A DNA stretch of 64,000 nucleotides from Cupriavidus laharis (GCF_914271435.1 NZ_CAJZAI010000006.1:186001-250000); one strand, 5' to 3'. Numbered from the stretch's first letter, positions 25,939 through 35,360 are shown. Numbers and translations: made by a program. The notes: generated from the sequence alone by a model not told the origin.

Positions 25939-27806
25939 GACCGCAGGGCGCAATCGTGTGGGTCCTGGCCTGCGCCCTCGCCTGGCTTCTGCCGCTGCCC
26001 TGGCCGGCGTTGGCCGCCACGGTTGCGGAGGTTCCCGCCGGCAATCTTCCACTGGCGTACCTGCCCCGGAATGGCACTTACCCCTGGACCGGACGCCTGT
26101 ATGCGCTCGGATGGAGTCTGCAACCGCAAACCCCGGGGGCGGTACCTCACGCGGCGATCTGGGAAGCCGGCGCATCGCTTGATGCGAGTTCGATGGCTTC
26201 CCGGCGCCTTTACACATCCATCGCACCCGCAGGCACGGATTCGGAGCGCCTGGTCCCGCTACAGTGGTCCGCACTGGATGCGGCAAGTCAGCACGCGGTG
26301 GCACAGAGCACGAGCGACGGCGTATCCGGTCAGGACAAGCTGGCGTGGCTGCACGGTGATCGCAGCAACACCGCCTTGCGCCCGCGCGAGACCCGCATGG
26401 CCAATGCCCGTGGCACGCGCGTGCTTGTGGTTCCCCCGCCGGCCTGGCAACCAGGCAAAGCCGGCCACGCCGCCTTCCGGGAGCGCCATCGCACGCGGCC
26501 GCATATGGTCTGGCTTGGCACCACGGATGCGTTGCTGCACGGGTTTAACGCGGTCAGCGGCAATGAGCTTGTCGGCTACCTGCCGCGGGCCTTGCTGCCG
26601 CAGGCAGCCGCCATGTCCGACCCGAAGGGCGCACTCGCGCCCGTACCATGCCCACGCCCGGAGGCCGCGGATGTCGTCATCCATCGGGAATGGCGCACTG
26701 TGCTGCTGTGTGGCATCCCCGCCATGGACAAGGGCAACAGCGCGCCCGGCGTATTCGCGCTGGATATCACCAACCCGACGGATCCCGCGCCAATCCGCCT
26801 CCTGTGGGAATTGGCCGCAACGGCTACCCTGCCGCTTTCCGCCCGTGGCCCGGTTCGCGCCGCAGCCTTTGCCAGCGATGAAGGGCTTCAGTGGTTCGCC
26901 GTCACGACGCAGGAAGGACGTGCTGATGGCGCAGTGTCCCGCCCGGGACTGGCACTGATACCGCTGGAAAAGTCCACGGGCAGTTCGGTGCTGACGTGGC
27001 CGCTGCCCGAGCGCGACTGCACCGGCGCGCCCGTGACATCGGAGCTCACCGGCGTCAGCATCCTGAGCGACATGACAGGCAGGACGCTGGCCATCTATGC
27101 CACCGACGATAGCGGCCAACTCTGGCACTTTCCGCTGGCCGATGCCACGCGACTTCCCACTTCGGGAACCCCGACGTGCCGGCACAGGCTGCCGGTAGCC
27201 GCCAGGCCGGATCACGCAGAGCCGCCGTTGCCGCTGGGCGCTTCCGCTTCACCGCTCATCGTGTACGGTCAGGGCGGCGAAATCGCGGCCATTCCCTCCC
27301 GGCCGGGCGGAGCCCTGACCCGCATCGTGGCCGAGCCTGCCGACGGAGGATTCCTGCTGCGCGCCATGCCAGGACAAGGCAGCGCAGCTTCCCAGGCCGG
27401 CTGGCGCCTGACGCTGCCAAATGCCGGGGAACAGCTTGACGCGCTGAGCGAAGTGTTTCCCGGGTACCTCCACTTCACGACCCACGCTGCCGACGGCTCT
27501 CAGCGCGCCTACCTTGTGCTGGCGGCGACCGGCGAATCCGCTGGTCGTGCCCATGAAGGCGCACCGCTGCAGGCTTTCGTGACCGGACAGGCCGCAGCGC
27601 CAGAAGGTAGCTTCGTCCTGACCAGTGCCCCAAGACCGGCCCCGCACCAGCCCGCGGGCGCCAGTGGCGCACAAGCTCACACGGTCACGCTGTGGTCCGT
27701 GGACCGGACGTCCGCCCGGCCGCTGTCGACAACCGTCGCGACACGCCGCACCGGCCGCATCAGCTGGCGCGAGATCATGGCACCCATTCAGCAGGACAGT
27801 CCGTGA
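25935..27806 (+). CDS. Short PilY1-like propeller protein without VWA domain
   Basis: A 623-residue secreted protein, about half the length of the first-cluster PilY1. The signal peptide (about 1-27) ends LPWPALAA. It aligns with the C-terminal propeller of PilY1: VWLGTTDALLHGFNAVSG matches YVGANDGMLHGFDALTG, and VFALDITNPTD matches MFALDVTDP. The end, RTGRISWREIM, matches NRLSWRQIS. No DxSxS adhesion site and no EF-hand calcium loop are visible. It lies in the same operon position as pilY1. A GTG start of the next gene overlaps its stop. Confidence 0.8.
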   Translation: MRPQGAIVWVLACALAWLLPLPWPALAATVAEVPAGNLPLAYLPRNGTYPWTGRLYALGWSLQPQTPGAVPHAAIWEAGASLDASSMASRRLYTSIAPAGTDSERLVPLQWSALDAASQHAVAQSTSDGVSGQDKLAWLHGDRSNTALRPRETRMANARGTRVLVVPPPAWQPGKAGHAAFRERHRTRPHMVWLGTTDALLHGFNAVSGNELVGYLPRALLPQAAAMSDPKGALAPVPCPRPEAADVVIHREWRTVLLCGIPAMDKGNSAPGVFALDITNPTDPAPIRLLWELAATATLPLSARGPVRAAAFASDEGLQWFAVTTQEGRADGAVSRPGLALIPLEKSTGSSVLTWPLPERDCTGAPVTSELTGVSILSDMTGRTLAIYATDDSGQLWHFPLADATRLPTSGTPTCRHRLPVAARPDHAEPPLPLGASASPLIVYGQGGEIAAIPSRPGGALTRIVAEPADGGFLLRAMPGQGSAASQAGWRLTLPNAGEQLDALSEVFPGYLHFTTHAADGSQRAYLVLAATGESAGRAHEGAPLQAFVTGQAAAPEGSFVLTSAPRPAPHQPAGASGAQAHTVTLWSVDRTSARPLSTTVATRRTGRISWREIMAPIQQDSP

Positions 27807-28270
27807 AGCCCCGACATCCCGCAGAGCGCATTGCCTCGACGCAACGGGCGTTCAGCCTTGTCGAGCTGTTGATCACGATTGCCATGCTGGCGATCCTCGC
27901 CGCATTCGCCGTACCGGCATGGGATCAGTACCTTGCACGCGGCTGGCGCACGCAGGCACGGGCGGAATTGGTCGCGGCGATGCTGGAACTTGAGCAGCAT
28001 GCCATGGCGGCCACGACGTTCGCGCTGCAGCCGGGCAGCGACATCGCCGCAGGGAACTGGCCCCGGCCAGTGCCGCCCGGGGCCGATCCCCGCCACCTCA
28101 TCACGGCCGCCGCATGCCCGCAGGCCGGCCTGGATGCCTGTGTCGAAGTCCGGGCGACGCCAGTCGTGCCGGACCACCGCTGCGGCGTACTCATCCTGCG
28201 CAGCACAGGCCAACGGCTGAATCTCCCGGCGGGCACAACGCAGGCAGCGCAATCGAAACCCGACTGTTGA
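27803..28270 (+). CDS. Second-cluster PilE-like minor pilin
   Basis: A 155-residue prepilin read from a GTG start that overlaps the stop of the short PilY1 gene (GTGA). The leader ends STQRAFSLVELLITIAMLAI: the residue before the cleavage Phe is Ala, not the usual Gly, which is a known weakening change for the peptidase site. Glu5 is present. The C-terminal cysteines (CGVLILRST ... SKPDC) again resemble PilE. It matches the position of the PilE-like gene in the other cluster. Confidence 0.78.
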   Translation: MKPRHPAERIASTQRAFSLVELLITIAMLAILAAFAVPAWDQYLARGWRTQARAELVAAMLELEQHAMAATTFALQPGSDIAAGNWPRPVPPGADPRHLITAAACPQAGLDACVEVRATPVVPDHRCGVLILRSTGQRLNLPAGTTQAAQSKPDC

Positions 28271-28271
28271 T

Positions 28272-28829
28272 ATGCCTCTATCGGCACTTTATCGGCGACA
28301 TGGCTTCACGCTGGCAGAACTGCTGGTTTGCCTGTCGATCATCGCGGTACTTGGGGCGGTTACCTATCACGCTGCCGATGTGCTGATGGCTCGGCAGCAG
28401 GTGACGATTGCCGCGGACCGGCTGGCTGCCTCGCTGGCGCTGGCACGCAGCACAGCCATGGCGCGGCGGGTCGAAGTCGCCTTGCAGCCGCTCGACGGCA
28501 ACGTCACGCTGGATCAGGGCTGGCAGCTGGCGGCCACGAACGGGCTCCGGCGATCAGGACAGGAAGCCATCGTCCTGTCGGTGGTCCAGCTCGATGCGCC
28601 ATGCCTGTCCGTCGCCCTGCGCCAGACCACGCGTGCCAGCAACATCCTGCGTTTCGCAGCTGTGGGATACTCTCGGTCTGAGCAAGGCGGATTTCAGGCC
28701 GCCACTTTCACGCTCAGCTGCCGCGGCGAGCAGCGCCAGGTTCGCATGGGAGCGCAAGGACGCATCCGTCTTTGCACGCCCGGGCATGACAAGGACTGCG
28801 AGGCATCGGGCGAACCCGCCCCGCCCTGA
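28272..28829 (+). CDS. Second-cluster FimT-like pseudopilin
   Basis: A 185-residue pseudopilin with the motif RHGFTLAELLVCLSIIAVLG (normal Gly before Phe, Glu5). The LAASLALARSTAMARRVEVAL segment matches the GspH/FimT helix. It is the last gene of the plus-strand cluster, whereas fimT is first in the minus-strand cluster, so gene order differs even though the content is the same. Cysteines near the end may form a disulfide. Confidence 0.8.
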   Translation: MPLSALYRRHGFTLAELLVCLSIIAVLGAVTYHAADVLMARQQVTIAADRLAASLALARSTAMARRVEVALQPLDGNVTLDQGWQLAATNGLRRSGQEAIVLSVVQLDAPCLSVALRQTTRASNILRFAAVGYSRSEQGGFQAATFTLSCRGEQRQVRMGAQGRIRLCTPGHDKDCEASGEPAPP

Positions 28830-28876
28830 CAGCGGCACGCACACCAAACGCCCAGCGGGCAAGAGTCACCGGCAAA

Positions 28877-29992
28877 ATGTTTTCCGATTCCGACCACGCC
28901 GCCATGCAGCAAGCGCTCGCGCTTGCCGCGCGAGGCATGTTCACCACCACCCCCAACCCACGCGTCGGCTGCGTGCTGAGCAAGCATGGAGAGATCATCG
29001 GCCAGGGCTTCACCCAGCCGGCCGGCCAGGACCACGCCGAGATCCAGGCACTGAAGGATGCGCAGTCGCGTGGCATCGACCCGGCCGGCGCTACGGCCTA
29101 TGTCACGCTGGAGCCATGCAGCCACTTCGGCCGCACACCCCCTTGCGCCGAGGCGCTGGTGCGGGCCGGTATCGCCTGCGTGGTGGCGGCAATGGAAGAC
29201 CCCAATCCCTCCGTATCGGGCCGGGGCCTGCAGCGGCTGCGCGACGCCGGCATCGACGTGCGCTGCGGCCTGCTGGAAAAGGAAGCCCGCGACCTGAACA
29301 TCGGCTTCGTGTCGCGCATGACGCGCGGGTTGCCGTGGGTGCGGGTCAAGGTGGCGGCATCGATGGACGGCGGCACGGCCCTGCACGACGGCACCAGCCA
29401 GTGGATCACGGGGCAGGCCGCGCGGGACGATGGCCATGCCTGGCGCGCGCGCGCCTGCGCCATCCTGACCGGCATCGGCACGGTACGCGACGACAATCCG
29501 CAGATGACCGTGCGCGCCATCCCGACGCCACGCCAGCCGCAGCGCGTGCTGGTGGACTCTCGCCTGGAAGTGTCGCTGGATGCACGCATCCTGACGCCTG
29601 ACAGTGGCGATTTTGCCAAGCCGGTGCTGGTGTTCTGCGCGGTGGACGACCGTGAACGACGCCACGCGCTCGAGGCCCGCGGCGCCGAGGTAGTGGTGTT
29701 GCCGAACCCGCACGGCAAGGTCGAATTGCGCCAGATGCTGGAAGAACTGGGCCGGCGCGGCATCAACGAACTGCATGTCGAGGCCGGCTTCAAGCTCAAT
29801 GGCTCGCTGATCCGCGAGCATTGCGCCGACGAACTGCTGATCTACCTGGCCCCCAGGCTGCTCGGCGACGCGCAGGGCATGTTCAACCTGCCGCCGCTGT
29901 CCCGGCTGCAGGATGCGGCGACATTCCGCTGGCACGATGTGCGCCAGATCGGCGAGGACCTGCGCCTGATCGCGCGCCGCAACGACGCCTGA
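28877..29992 (+). CDS. ribD: Bifunctional riboflavin deaminase/reductase RibD
   Basis: A 371-residue cytoplasmic enzyme doing two steps of riboflavin synthesis. The N-terminal zinc deaminase (about 1-145) shows HAEIQAL and PCSHFGRTPPC, with the catalytic His, Glu and two Cys. The C-terminal NADPH reductase (about 150-365) contains VKVAASMDGG and DNPQMTVR. It starts about 47 bp after the last pilin gene and leads ribE by 79 bp. Synthesis genes ribD-ribE and ribBX-ribH are in two nearby blocks. Confidence 0.96.
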   Translation: MFSDSDHAAMQQALALAARGMFTTTPNPRVGCVLSKHGEIIGQGFTQPAGQDHAEIQALKDAQSRGIDPAGATAYVTLEPCSHFGRTPPCAEALVRAGIACVVAAMEDPNPSVSGRGLQRLRDAGIDVRCGLLEKEARDLNIGFVSRMTRGLPWVRVKVAASMDGGTALHDGTSQWITGQAARDDGHAWRARACAILTGIGTVRDDNPQMTVRAIPTPRQPQRVLVDSRLEVSLDARILTPDSGDFAKPVLVFCAVDDRERRHALEARGAEVVVLPNPHGKVELRQMLEELGRRGINELHVEAGFKLNGSLIREHCADELLIYLAPRLLGDAQGMFNLPPLSRLQDAATFRWHDVRQIGEDLRLIARRNDA

Positions 29993-30071
29993 CCCCGATC
30001 TGACATCTGACATTTACCGACGGCGCGGCTGCCGCGCCGGTTACCAGACTCCGAACTTTCGAGAACGCATC

Positions 30072-30704
30072 ATGTTTACTGGCATTGTGGCGGCCGTGGG
30101 CCGCATCGAGACCGTCACCCCGCTCGGCGCCGCCGATAACGCCGATAACGCCGGCGTGCGCCTGCACGTCGCAGCCGGCGGGCTGGATCTCACGGACGTG
30201 GCCATCGGCGACAGCATCGCCATCCAGGGCGCGTGCATGACGGTGATCGCCATGACTGCCGACAGCTTCGACGTCGAAGTCTCCCGCGAATCGCTGGACA
30301 AGACCGTCGGGCTGGAACGCGCCGGCCGCGTCAACCTGGAAAAGGCACTGCGGCTGGCAGACCGGCTCGGCGGGCACCTGGTCTCGGGCCACGTCGACGG
30401 ACTGGGCGAAGTCGTGCACTTTGCGCCGGTGGGCGAATCGCACGAACTGCGTGTGCGTGCCCCGCGCGAACTGGGCCGATATCTGGCATACAAGGGTTCA
30501 GTCGTGGTCAACGGCGTGTCGCTGACCGTCAACCGTGTCAGCGACGAGGCCGATGGCTGCGTGTTCTCGATCAACCTGATTCCGCACACGGTGGAAGTCA
30601 CCACGCTGCAGGAACTCAAGCCCGGCAGCCGCGTGAACCTTGAGATCGACCTGATTGCGCGGTATGTGGAGCGGATGCTGTCGGCGTCTGCGTCGGAACG
30701 GTAA
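30072..30704 (+). CDS. ribE: Riboflavin synthase alpha subunit
   Basis: A 210-residue enzyme that converts two 6,7-dimethyl-8-ribityllumazines to riboflavin and a pyrimidine. It begins MFTGIV, the family hallmark, and has two lumazine-binding repeats: IAIQGACMTVIA and VVVNGVSLTVNRVS. Full length. No FMN riboswitch could be seen ahead of it or ahead of ribBX. Confidence 0.95.
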   Translation: MFTGIVAAVGRIETVTPLGAADNADNAGVRLHVAAGGLDLTDVAIGDSIAIQGACMTVIAMTADSFDVEVSRESLDKTVGLERAGRVNLEKALRLADRLGGHLVSGHVDGLGEVVHFAPVGESHELRVRAPRELGRYLAYKGSVVVNGVSLTVNRVSDEADGCVFSINLIPHTVEVTTLQELKPGSRVNLEIDLIARYVERMLSASASER

Positions 30705-30741
30705 GGTTGCACGCGGGGGCGCTCAGCGCCCCTTTCTGCGT

Positions 30742-31578
30742 CTAGTCTTCACTGTTATCCGCCCCGACGGTCTCCTGCACCTTGCGCGACAGGATCCAGT
30801 CGGAAATCGCCAGCATCACCGGCCGCTCGCGCCCGACAAAGCCATGCGCCGAGAACGCGTCGCATGGCTCGCCGCGCGCGCCCTTGCTGCCCTGTACGGT
30901 AACGAGCGGCGCGTTGCCTTTGCGGGCAACGATGCTGCGGTACTGGGTCAGCGGACAGGGGTCGTCCTTGTGGTGGACGAAAAGCTGGTCCACCGTCACC
31001 GCGCCCCAGTTGAAATCGCGCATCGGCGTGCCATGGGCCTGACGGCCCGTCCGCGGGTCGGTGAACGTGGCCGTATGCACGGCGCCATCGATGCGGCCGC
31101 CGAGCTTCAGCGCCAGGAACGCGCTGGACACGGTGCCGTAGCTGGTGCCGACCACGTACACCTTGCTCACGCCATAGTCCGCCTTGACCTTGTCGATGAC
31201 CGCGCCGATGTCCTGCGCGTACTGGTCTGAGGTCCGGTAGGCATCGTCACAGCTTTCCCAGCGCGCCCTGGGGCAGTCGACCATGACCGTCAGCATCTTG
31301 TCGCTGACCAGGTGCCGGCGCGCACGCACCAGGAAATTGCCGCGCAACTGGAAGGACGGCTTGCCGGCATCGTTCTGCACGCGCAGCACGCCCGGGTATC
31401 CCGGGAACAGCAGCGCGGCCACCGCCGGCTTGCTGGCGGGCTGCTTGCTCACCACCACGCTCAGGTCCGAGCCGCCGGGCAAGGCCACGGTCGTGACGGA
31501 TTCCTCCAGCCCGCCGCCCTCCTGTGCGCCGGCCGGCATGCTCATGCCAAGGATCAATGCTGCCGCGAGTGCTTTCAT
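30742..31578 (-). CDS. Secreted alpha/beta hydrolase
   Basis: A 278-residue protein with a signal peptide (about 1-19, ending MPAGAQ). The hydrolase nucleophile elbow is GTSYGT, and plausible acid and base partners are HHKDDPCPL and SAHGFVG, giving a Ser-Asp-His triad. A family and substrate could not be assigned. GGAG 8 nt before ATG at 31578 selects this start; the frame continues upstream without support. The gene converges with ribE and is divergent from the MCP-like gene. Confidence 0.75.
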   Translation of the reverse strand: MKALAAALILGMSMPAGAQEGGGLEESVTTVALPGGSDLSVVVSKQPASKPAVAALLFPGYPGVLRVQNDAGKPSFQLRGNFLVRARRHLVSDKMLTVMVDCPRARWESCDDAYRTSDQYAQDIGAVIDKVKADYGVSKVYVVGTSYGTVSSAFLALKLGGRIDGAVHTATFTDPRTGRQAHGTPMRDFNWGAVTVDQLFVHHKDDPCPLTQYRSIVARKGNAPLVTVQGSKGARGEPCDAFSAHGFVGRERPVMLAISDWILSRKVQETVGADNSED

Positions 31579-31822
31579 TGTCGTTCTCCGCCTTCTTCTT
31601 GCTTGTTCGACTGGCGTCGGCACGCGTGGCTCATGCAGCAAATGGCGCGGCCGGCAAAACAGACTATAGCCCGCCACGCTCCCTATAGCGCACAGCAACG
31701 TCAACCTGCACCAGAAAGTGCACAATTATTGGCACAAGTCTTGCTCAGATCGCAACAAGCCTGGACGTCACACCCACCACCACAGGCGTCCGCAAGAACA
31801 ATGAGCAAGGGAGGAAAGAGAA

Positions 31823-32875
31823 TTGGCAAGCGCGGATCGCATCGTTGAACTGTCCCATCATGTCGGCCGCGTCGCAGACCGGAAGATCTCGGGCATTGCG
31901 GAAATCAACCGCGAGACAAAATTCCTGGCGCTGAACGCGCTGATCGAAGCCGCGCGCGCTGGCGATGCCGGACGCGGCTTCAGCGTAGTGGCCAGCCAGG
32001 TCAAGCAGGTATCGGAGCGCATCTCGGCCATCACCGGGGAACTCACCAGCGAACTTGCGGGCTCCATCGCCGAACTCACACAACTCGGCGACGCCATGAT
32101 CCGGCAGATGCGCGACCACCAGGGCCAGCGCTTCGCCGACATGGCGCTGAACATGATCGAACTGATCGACCGCAACCTGTACGAGCGTTCCTGCGATGTG
32201 CGCTGGTGGGCCACCGATGCGGCCATCGTCGCCGCCGCGGCGCAGGCTGATACCGCCGCCTCCGCCTGGGCCAGCAAGCGGCTCGGCGTCATCCTGGACA
32301 GCTATACGGTCTACCTGGACCTGTGGGTCATTGATGCGCACGGCCGCGTGCTGGCCAATGGCCGCCCGGGCACCTACGGCAGCCTGGCCGGGCGCATGGT
32401 TTCCGGCGTCGACTGGTTCCGCCGCGCCATGGGCACGGCGTCGGGCCAGGACTACATCGCGCACGACGTTGCCGTGTCGCGCTTCCTGAACCAGTCCGAA
32501 GTGGCAACCTATGCCACCGCCATCCGCGCCGACGGCAAGGCCGATGGCGAGCCGGTCGGCGTGCTGGCCATTTTCTTTGACTGGGCGCCGCAGGCGGCCG
32601 CGGTGGTGAAGAACGTGCGGCTGTCCCAGGAAGAATGGCGCGGTACCCGTTGCCTGCTGCTTGATTCCGGGCGCCGCGTGATCGCCGCCTCGGACGGTGC
32701 CGGCGTACTGGATGAAGTGTTCCCGCTGCAGGACGGCAATGCCCCGTCAGGCTTCTACACGGACAATGCCGGCCGGCTGGTCGCCTTCGCCCGCACGCCG
32801 GGCTACGAAACCTACCCTGGCATGGGATGGTGTGGCGTAATCGTCCACGATCCGCGGCAAGCCGCCCGCCACTGA
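31823..32875 (+). CDS. Soluble MCP-like protein with inverted domain order
   Basis: A 350-residue protein with no transmembrane segment. The N-terminal 75 residues carry the tip of a methyl-accepting chemotaxis signalling hairpin (NRETKFLALNALIEAARAGD, GRGFSVVASQVKQVSERI), the part that contacts CheA/CheW. The C-terminal part (about 150-345) looks like a Cache/PAS-type sensor (LDLWVIDAHGRVLANGRPG). Standard receptors have the sensor first. It starts at a TTG after GGGAGGAAAG. It is not next to other chemotaxis genes, so its role in taxis or another output is open. Confidence 0.75.
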   Translation: MASADRIVELSHHVGRVADRKISGIAEINRETKFLALNALIEAARAGDAGRGFSVVASQVKQVSERISAITGELTSELAGSIAELTQLGDAMIRQMRDHQGQRFADMALNMIELIDRNLYERSCDVRWWATDAAIVAAAAQADTAASAWASKRLGVILDSYTVYLDLWVIDAHGRVLANGRPGTYGSLAGRMVSGVDWFRRAMGTASGQDYIAHDVAVSRFLNQSEVATYATAIRADGKADGEPVGVLAIFFDWAPQAAAVVKNVRLSQEEWRGTRCLLLDSGRRVIAASDGAGVLDEVFPLQDGNAPSGFYTDNAGRLVAFARTPGYETYPGMGWCGVIVHDPRQAARH

Positions 32876-33122
32876 AGCGGAACCGTTGGTTTTCCCGCGC
32901 GGTGCCTCTAGCGCCGCGCGGGGCCCGGCTGTCCGGCCACCAGGCATGGGCACGCTCCCGCATTGCCTGCCTTGGCGTACAATATCCGGTTTGACGATGC
33001 GAGCTCCCGGCCGTCACCCCATGGCCGGCCCGACGCACACTCCGCAGCGATCCACCGCATTGTGTATAAGCGGCCGCCCGCCAGCTGGCCGCCTTTCCGC
33101 CCCTTTTTGCCGCCCAGCAGCC

Positions 33123-34232
33123 ATGACAATCGCCCGTACCGAAGACATCATTGCCGACATCCGTGCCGGCCGCATGGTCATCCTCGTGGATGAAGAGGAC
33201 CGCGAGAATGAAGGCGACCTGGTCCTGGCTGCCGATTTCGTCACGCCGGAGGCGATCAATTTCATGGCCAAACATGGCCGCGGCCTGATCTGCCTGACGC
33301 TGACCGCCGAACGCTGCCGCCAGCTGAACCTGCAGCCGATGGTCAGCCGCAACGGTACCCAGCACGGCACCAACTTCACCGTCTCGATCGAGGCCGCTGA
33401 GGGCGTAACGACCGGCATTTCCGCGGCAGACCGCGCCCGCACCGTGGAGGCCGCCGTCGCCCGCGACGCCAAGCCGTCCGACCTGGTGCAGCCGGGACAC
33501 ATCTTCCCGCTGACCGCCCAGCCCGGCGGCGTGCTGATCCGCGCCGGCCACACCGAAGCCGGCTGCGACCTTGGCGCACTGGCCGGCCTGACGCCTGCCG
33601 CCGTGATCTGCGAGATCATGAAGGACGACGGCACCATGGCGCGCCTGCCCGACCTGATCGAGTTCGCGCGGGAACACGACCTGAAGATCGGCACCATCGC
33701 CGACCTGATCCACTACCGCAGCCGTACCGAAAGCATCGTCGAGCGCGTGGGCGAGCGCTCGATGGAAACGCCGTACGGTACCTTCCACAGCATCGTCTAC
33801 CGCGACAAGCCCACCGGCCACGCCCACTTGGCGCTGGTCAAGGGCACGCCGACGCCGACGCAAGAAACGCTGGTGCGCGTGCACGAGCCGCTGTCCGTGC
33901 TCGACCTGCTGGAGGTGTCGCGCACCACCCATTCGTGGAGCATGCCGGCGGCCCTCGAGGCGATCGCCCAGGCTGAAAGCGGCGTGATGGTGCTGCTCAA
34001 CTGCGGCGACTCGGCCGAACAGCTGTTCACCCAGTTCACCGCGCTGGACGAACCGCAAAACCGCCCGCGCCGCAAGCCGGACCTGCGCACCTACGGCATG
34101 GGCGCGCAGATCCTGAAGGATGTGGGCGTGGGCAAGATGCGCGTGCTGGCAGCCAGGCAGCGCATGCCCAGCATGACCGGCTACGACCTGGAAGTGACCG
34201 GCTACCAGCCCATGAACGGGCAGGTTGACTGA
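33123..34232 (+). CDS. ribB: RibBX: 3,4-dihydroxy-2-butanone-4-phosphate synthase with degenerate RibA domain
   Basis: A 369-residue protein. The N-terminal RibB domain (about 1-205) has the active-site blocks [17 protein letters not shown] and GHTEAGCDL and makes dihydroxybutanone phosphate from ribulose 5-phosphate. The C-terminal half aligns with GTP cyclohydrolase II in its overall framework ([28 protein letters not shown]) but lacks the zinc cysteines and so is probably inactive. Such RibBX proteins are known from other proteobacteria. A true RibA is likely elsewhere. Start at 33123; the frame continues upstream without support. Confidence 0.92.
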   Translation: MTIARTEDIIADIRAGRMVILVDEEDRENEGDLVLAADFVTPEAINFMAKHGRGLICLTLTAERCRQLNLQPMVSRNGTQHGTNFTVSIEAAEGVTTGISAADRARTVEAAVARDAKPSDLVQPGHIFPLTAQPGGVLIRAGHTEAGCDLGALAGLTPAAVICEIMKDDGTMARLPDLIEFAREHDLKIGTIADLIHYRSRTESIVERVGERSMETPYGTFHSIVYRDKPTGHAHLALVKGTPTPTQETLVRVHEPLSVLDLLEVSRTTHSWSMPAALEAIAQAESGVMVLLNCGDSAEQLFTQFTALDEPQNRPRRKPDLRTYGMGAQILKDVGVGKMRVLAARQRMPSMTGYDLEVTGYQPMNGQVD

Positions 34233-34297
34233 GACCGAATATCCTGGCTGCCACGCATGGCCGTGGCAGCCACCCCCGAACCCTGGAGAACTGAACA

Positions 34298-34804
34298 ATG
34301 GATCACGGCTTCTACCCCAGCAACCTCGACGGTGAAGGCCTGCGTATCGGCATCGTGCAGGCTCGCTTCAACGAGCCGGTCTGCGCCGAACTGCTGGAAG
34401 CCTGCGTGGCCGAACTGGAAAAGCTCGGCGTCGAAGGCGAAGACACCCTGGTGGTGACCGTCCCCGGCGCGCTGGAAGTGCCGCTGGCACTGCAGAAGAT
34501 GGCCGAAAGCGGCCAGTTCGACGCACTGGTGGCGCTGGGCGCTGTCGTACGTGGCGAAACCTACCATTTCGAGCTGGTCTCGAATGAGTCCGGCGCGGGC
34601 ATCACCCGTGTCGGCCTGGATTTCAACGTGCCGATCGCCAACGGCATCCTGACCGTCGACACTGATGAGCAGGCCCATGCCCGCACGCGCGAAAAAGGCC
34701 GCGACTGCGCCCGTGCCGCCGTGGAAATGGCCAACCTGGTCGTCGCCCTGGATTCGCTGCGCGACCACGACGGCGACGATGAAGACGAGGACGACGATGA
34801 GTGA
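34298..34804 (+). CDS. ribH: 6,7-dimethyl-8-ribityllumazine synthase RibH
   Basis: A 168-residue enzyme joining the pyrimidine and dihydroxybutanone phosphate precursors. Family motifs: [39 protein letters not shown]. The C-terminal tail is strikingly acidic ([11 protein letters not shown]), longer than usual. It follows ribBX by 65 bp and overlaps nusB by 8 bp, a common betaproteobacterial coupling. Confidence 0.95.
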   Translation: MDHGFYPSNLDGEGLRIGIVQARFNEPVCAELLEACVAELEKLGVEGEDTLVVTVPGALEVPLALQKMAESGQFDALVALGAVVRGETYHFELVSNESGAGITRVGLDFNVPIANGILTVDTDEQAHARTREKGRDCARAAVEMANLVVALDSLRDHDGDDEDEDDDE

Positions 34805-35300
34805 TACGCCTGAAACCGGCAAGCCGGCGGCTGGCGCCAAGCCCGCCGCCCGCGCCGAAGCGAAGGCCCCGCCCAAGAGCGCGCGCCGCCGCTCGCGCGA
34901 ACTGGCCCTGCAGGGTCTGTACCAGTGGCTGCTGAACCGCAACGACATCGGCGCAATCCAGGCCCACCTGCATGACGCCCAGGGCTTCAACAAGGCCGAC
35001 CGCGAGCACTTCGACGCGCTGCTCAACGGCGCCGTGCGCGAAGAGGCCCGCCTGACCGCCGCGTTCGAGCCGTTCCTGGACCGCAAGGTCGACGAACTCT
35101 CGCCAGTGGAGCGTGCCGCCCTGCTGGTGGGCAGCTACGAGCTGGTGCACTGCGTCGACATCCCCTACAAGGTCGTCATCAACGAAGCCGTTGAACTGAC
35201 CAAGACCTTCGGCGGTGTCGAGGGCTACAAGTACGTGAACGGCGTGCTGGACAAGCTCGCCGCCCAGGTGCGCTCGGCCGAGGTCGCCGCCCGCCGCTGA
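34797..35300 (+). CDS. nusB: Transcription antitermination factor NusB
   Basis: A 167-residue cytoplasmic protein that joins the NusB-S10 boxA complex in rRNA antitermination. The body [19 protein letters not shown] and the C-terminal [15 protein letters not shown] are family hallmarks. A 26-residue Ala/Lys/Pro-rich N-terminal extension precedes the fold. It begins inside ribH (ATG at 34797), so it is read from the riboflavin transcript. A terminator follows. Confidence 0.95.
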   Translation: MSDTPETGKPAAGAKPAARAEAKAPPKSARRRSRELALQGLYQWLLNRNDIGAIQAHLHDAQGFNKADREHFDALLNGAVREEARLTAAFEPFLDRKVDELSPVERAALLVGSYELVHCVDIPYKVVINEAVELTKTFGGVEGYKYVNGVLDKLAAQVRSAEVAARR

Positions 35301-35337
35301 TGCGCCGGGCTGCCATGCCCGTGCCGCAACGGATACG

Positions 35338-35360
35338 ACACCCGCTGATGCGGGTGTTTT
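35338..35360 (+). terminator. Terminator after nusB
   Basis: An 8-bp stem (ACACCCGC 35338-35345 with GCGGGTGT 35350-35357, loop TGAT) followed by TTTT. It ends the ribBX-ribH-nusB transcript. Confidence 0.85.

Noticed and set aside
32876-33122. Possible FMN riboswitch before ribBX
   Set aside because: The conserved AGGGGCGGTGAAATTCCCC-type core is not present; only GC hairpins are seen.
32328-34298. Long antisense open frame over ribBX (about 650 codons)
   Set aside because: Shadow of the riboflavin gene; composition is His/Arg-rich and low complexity with no domain.
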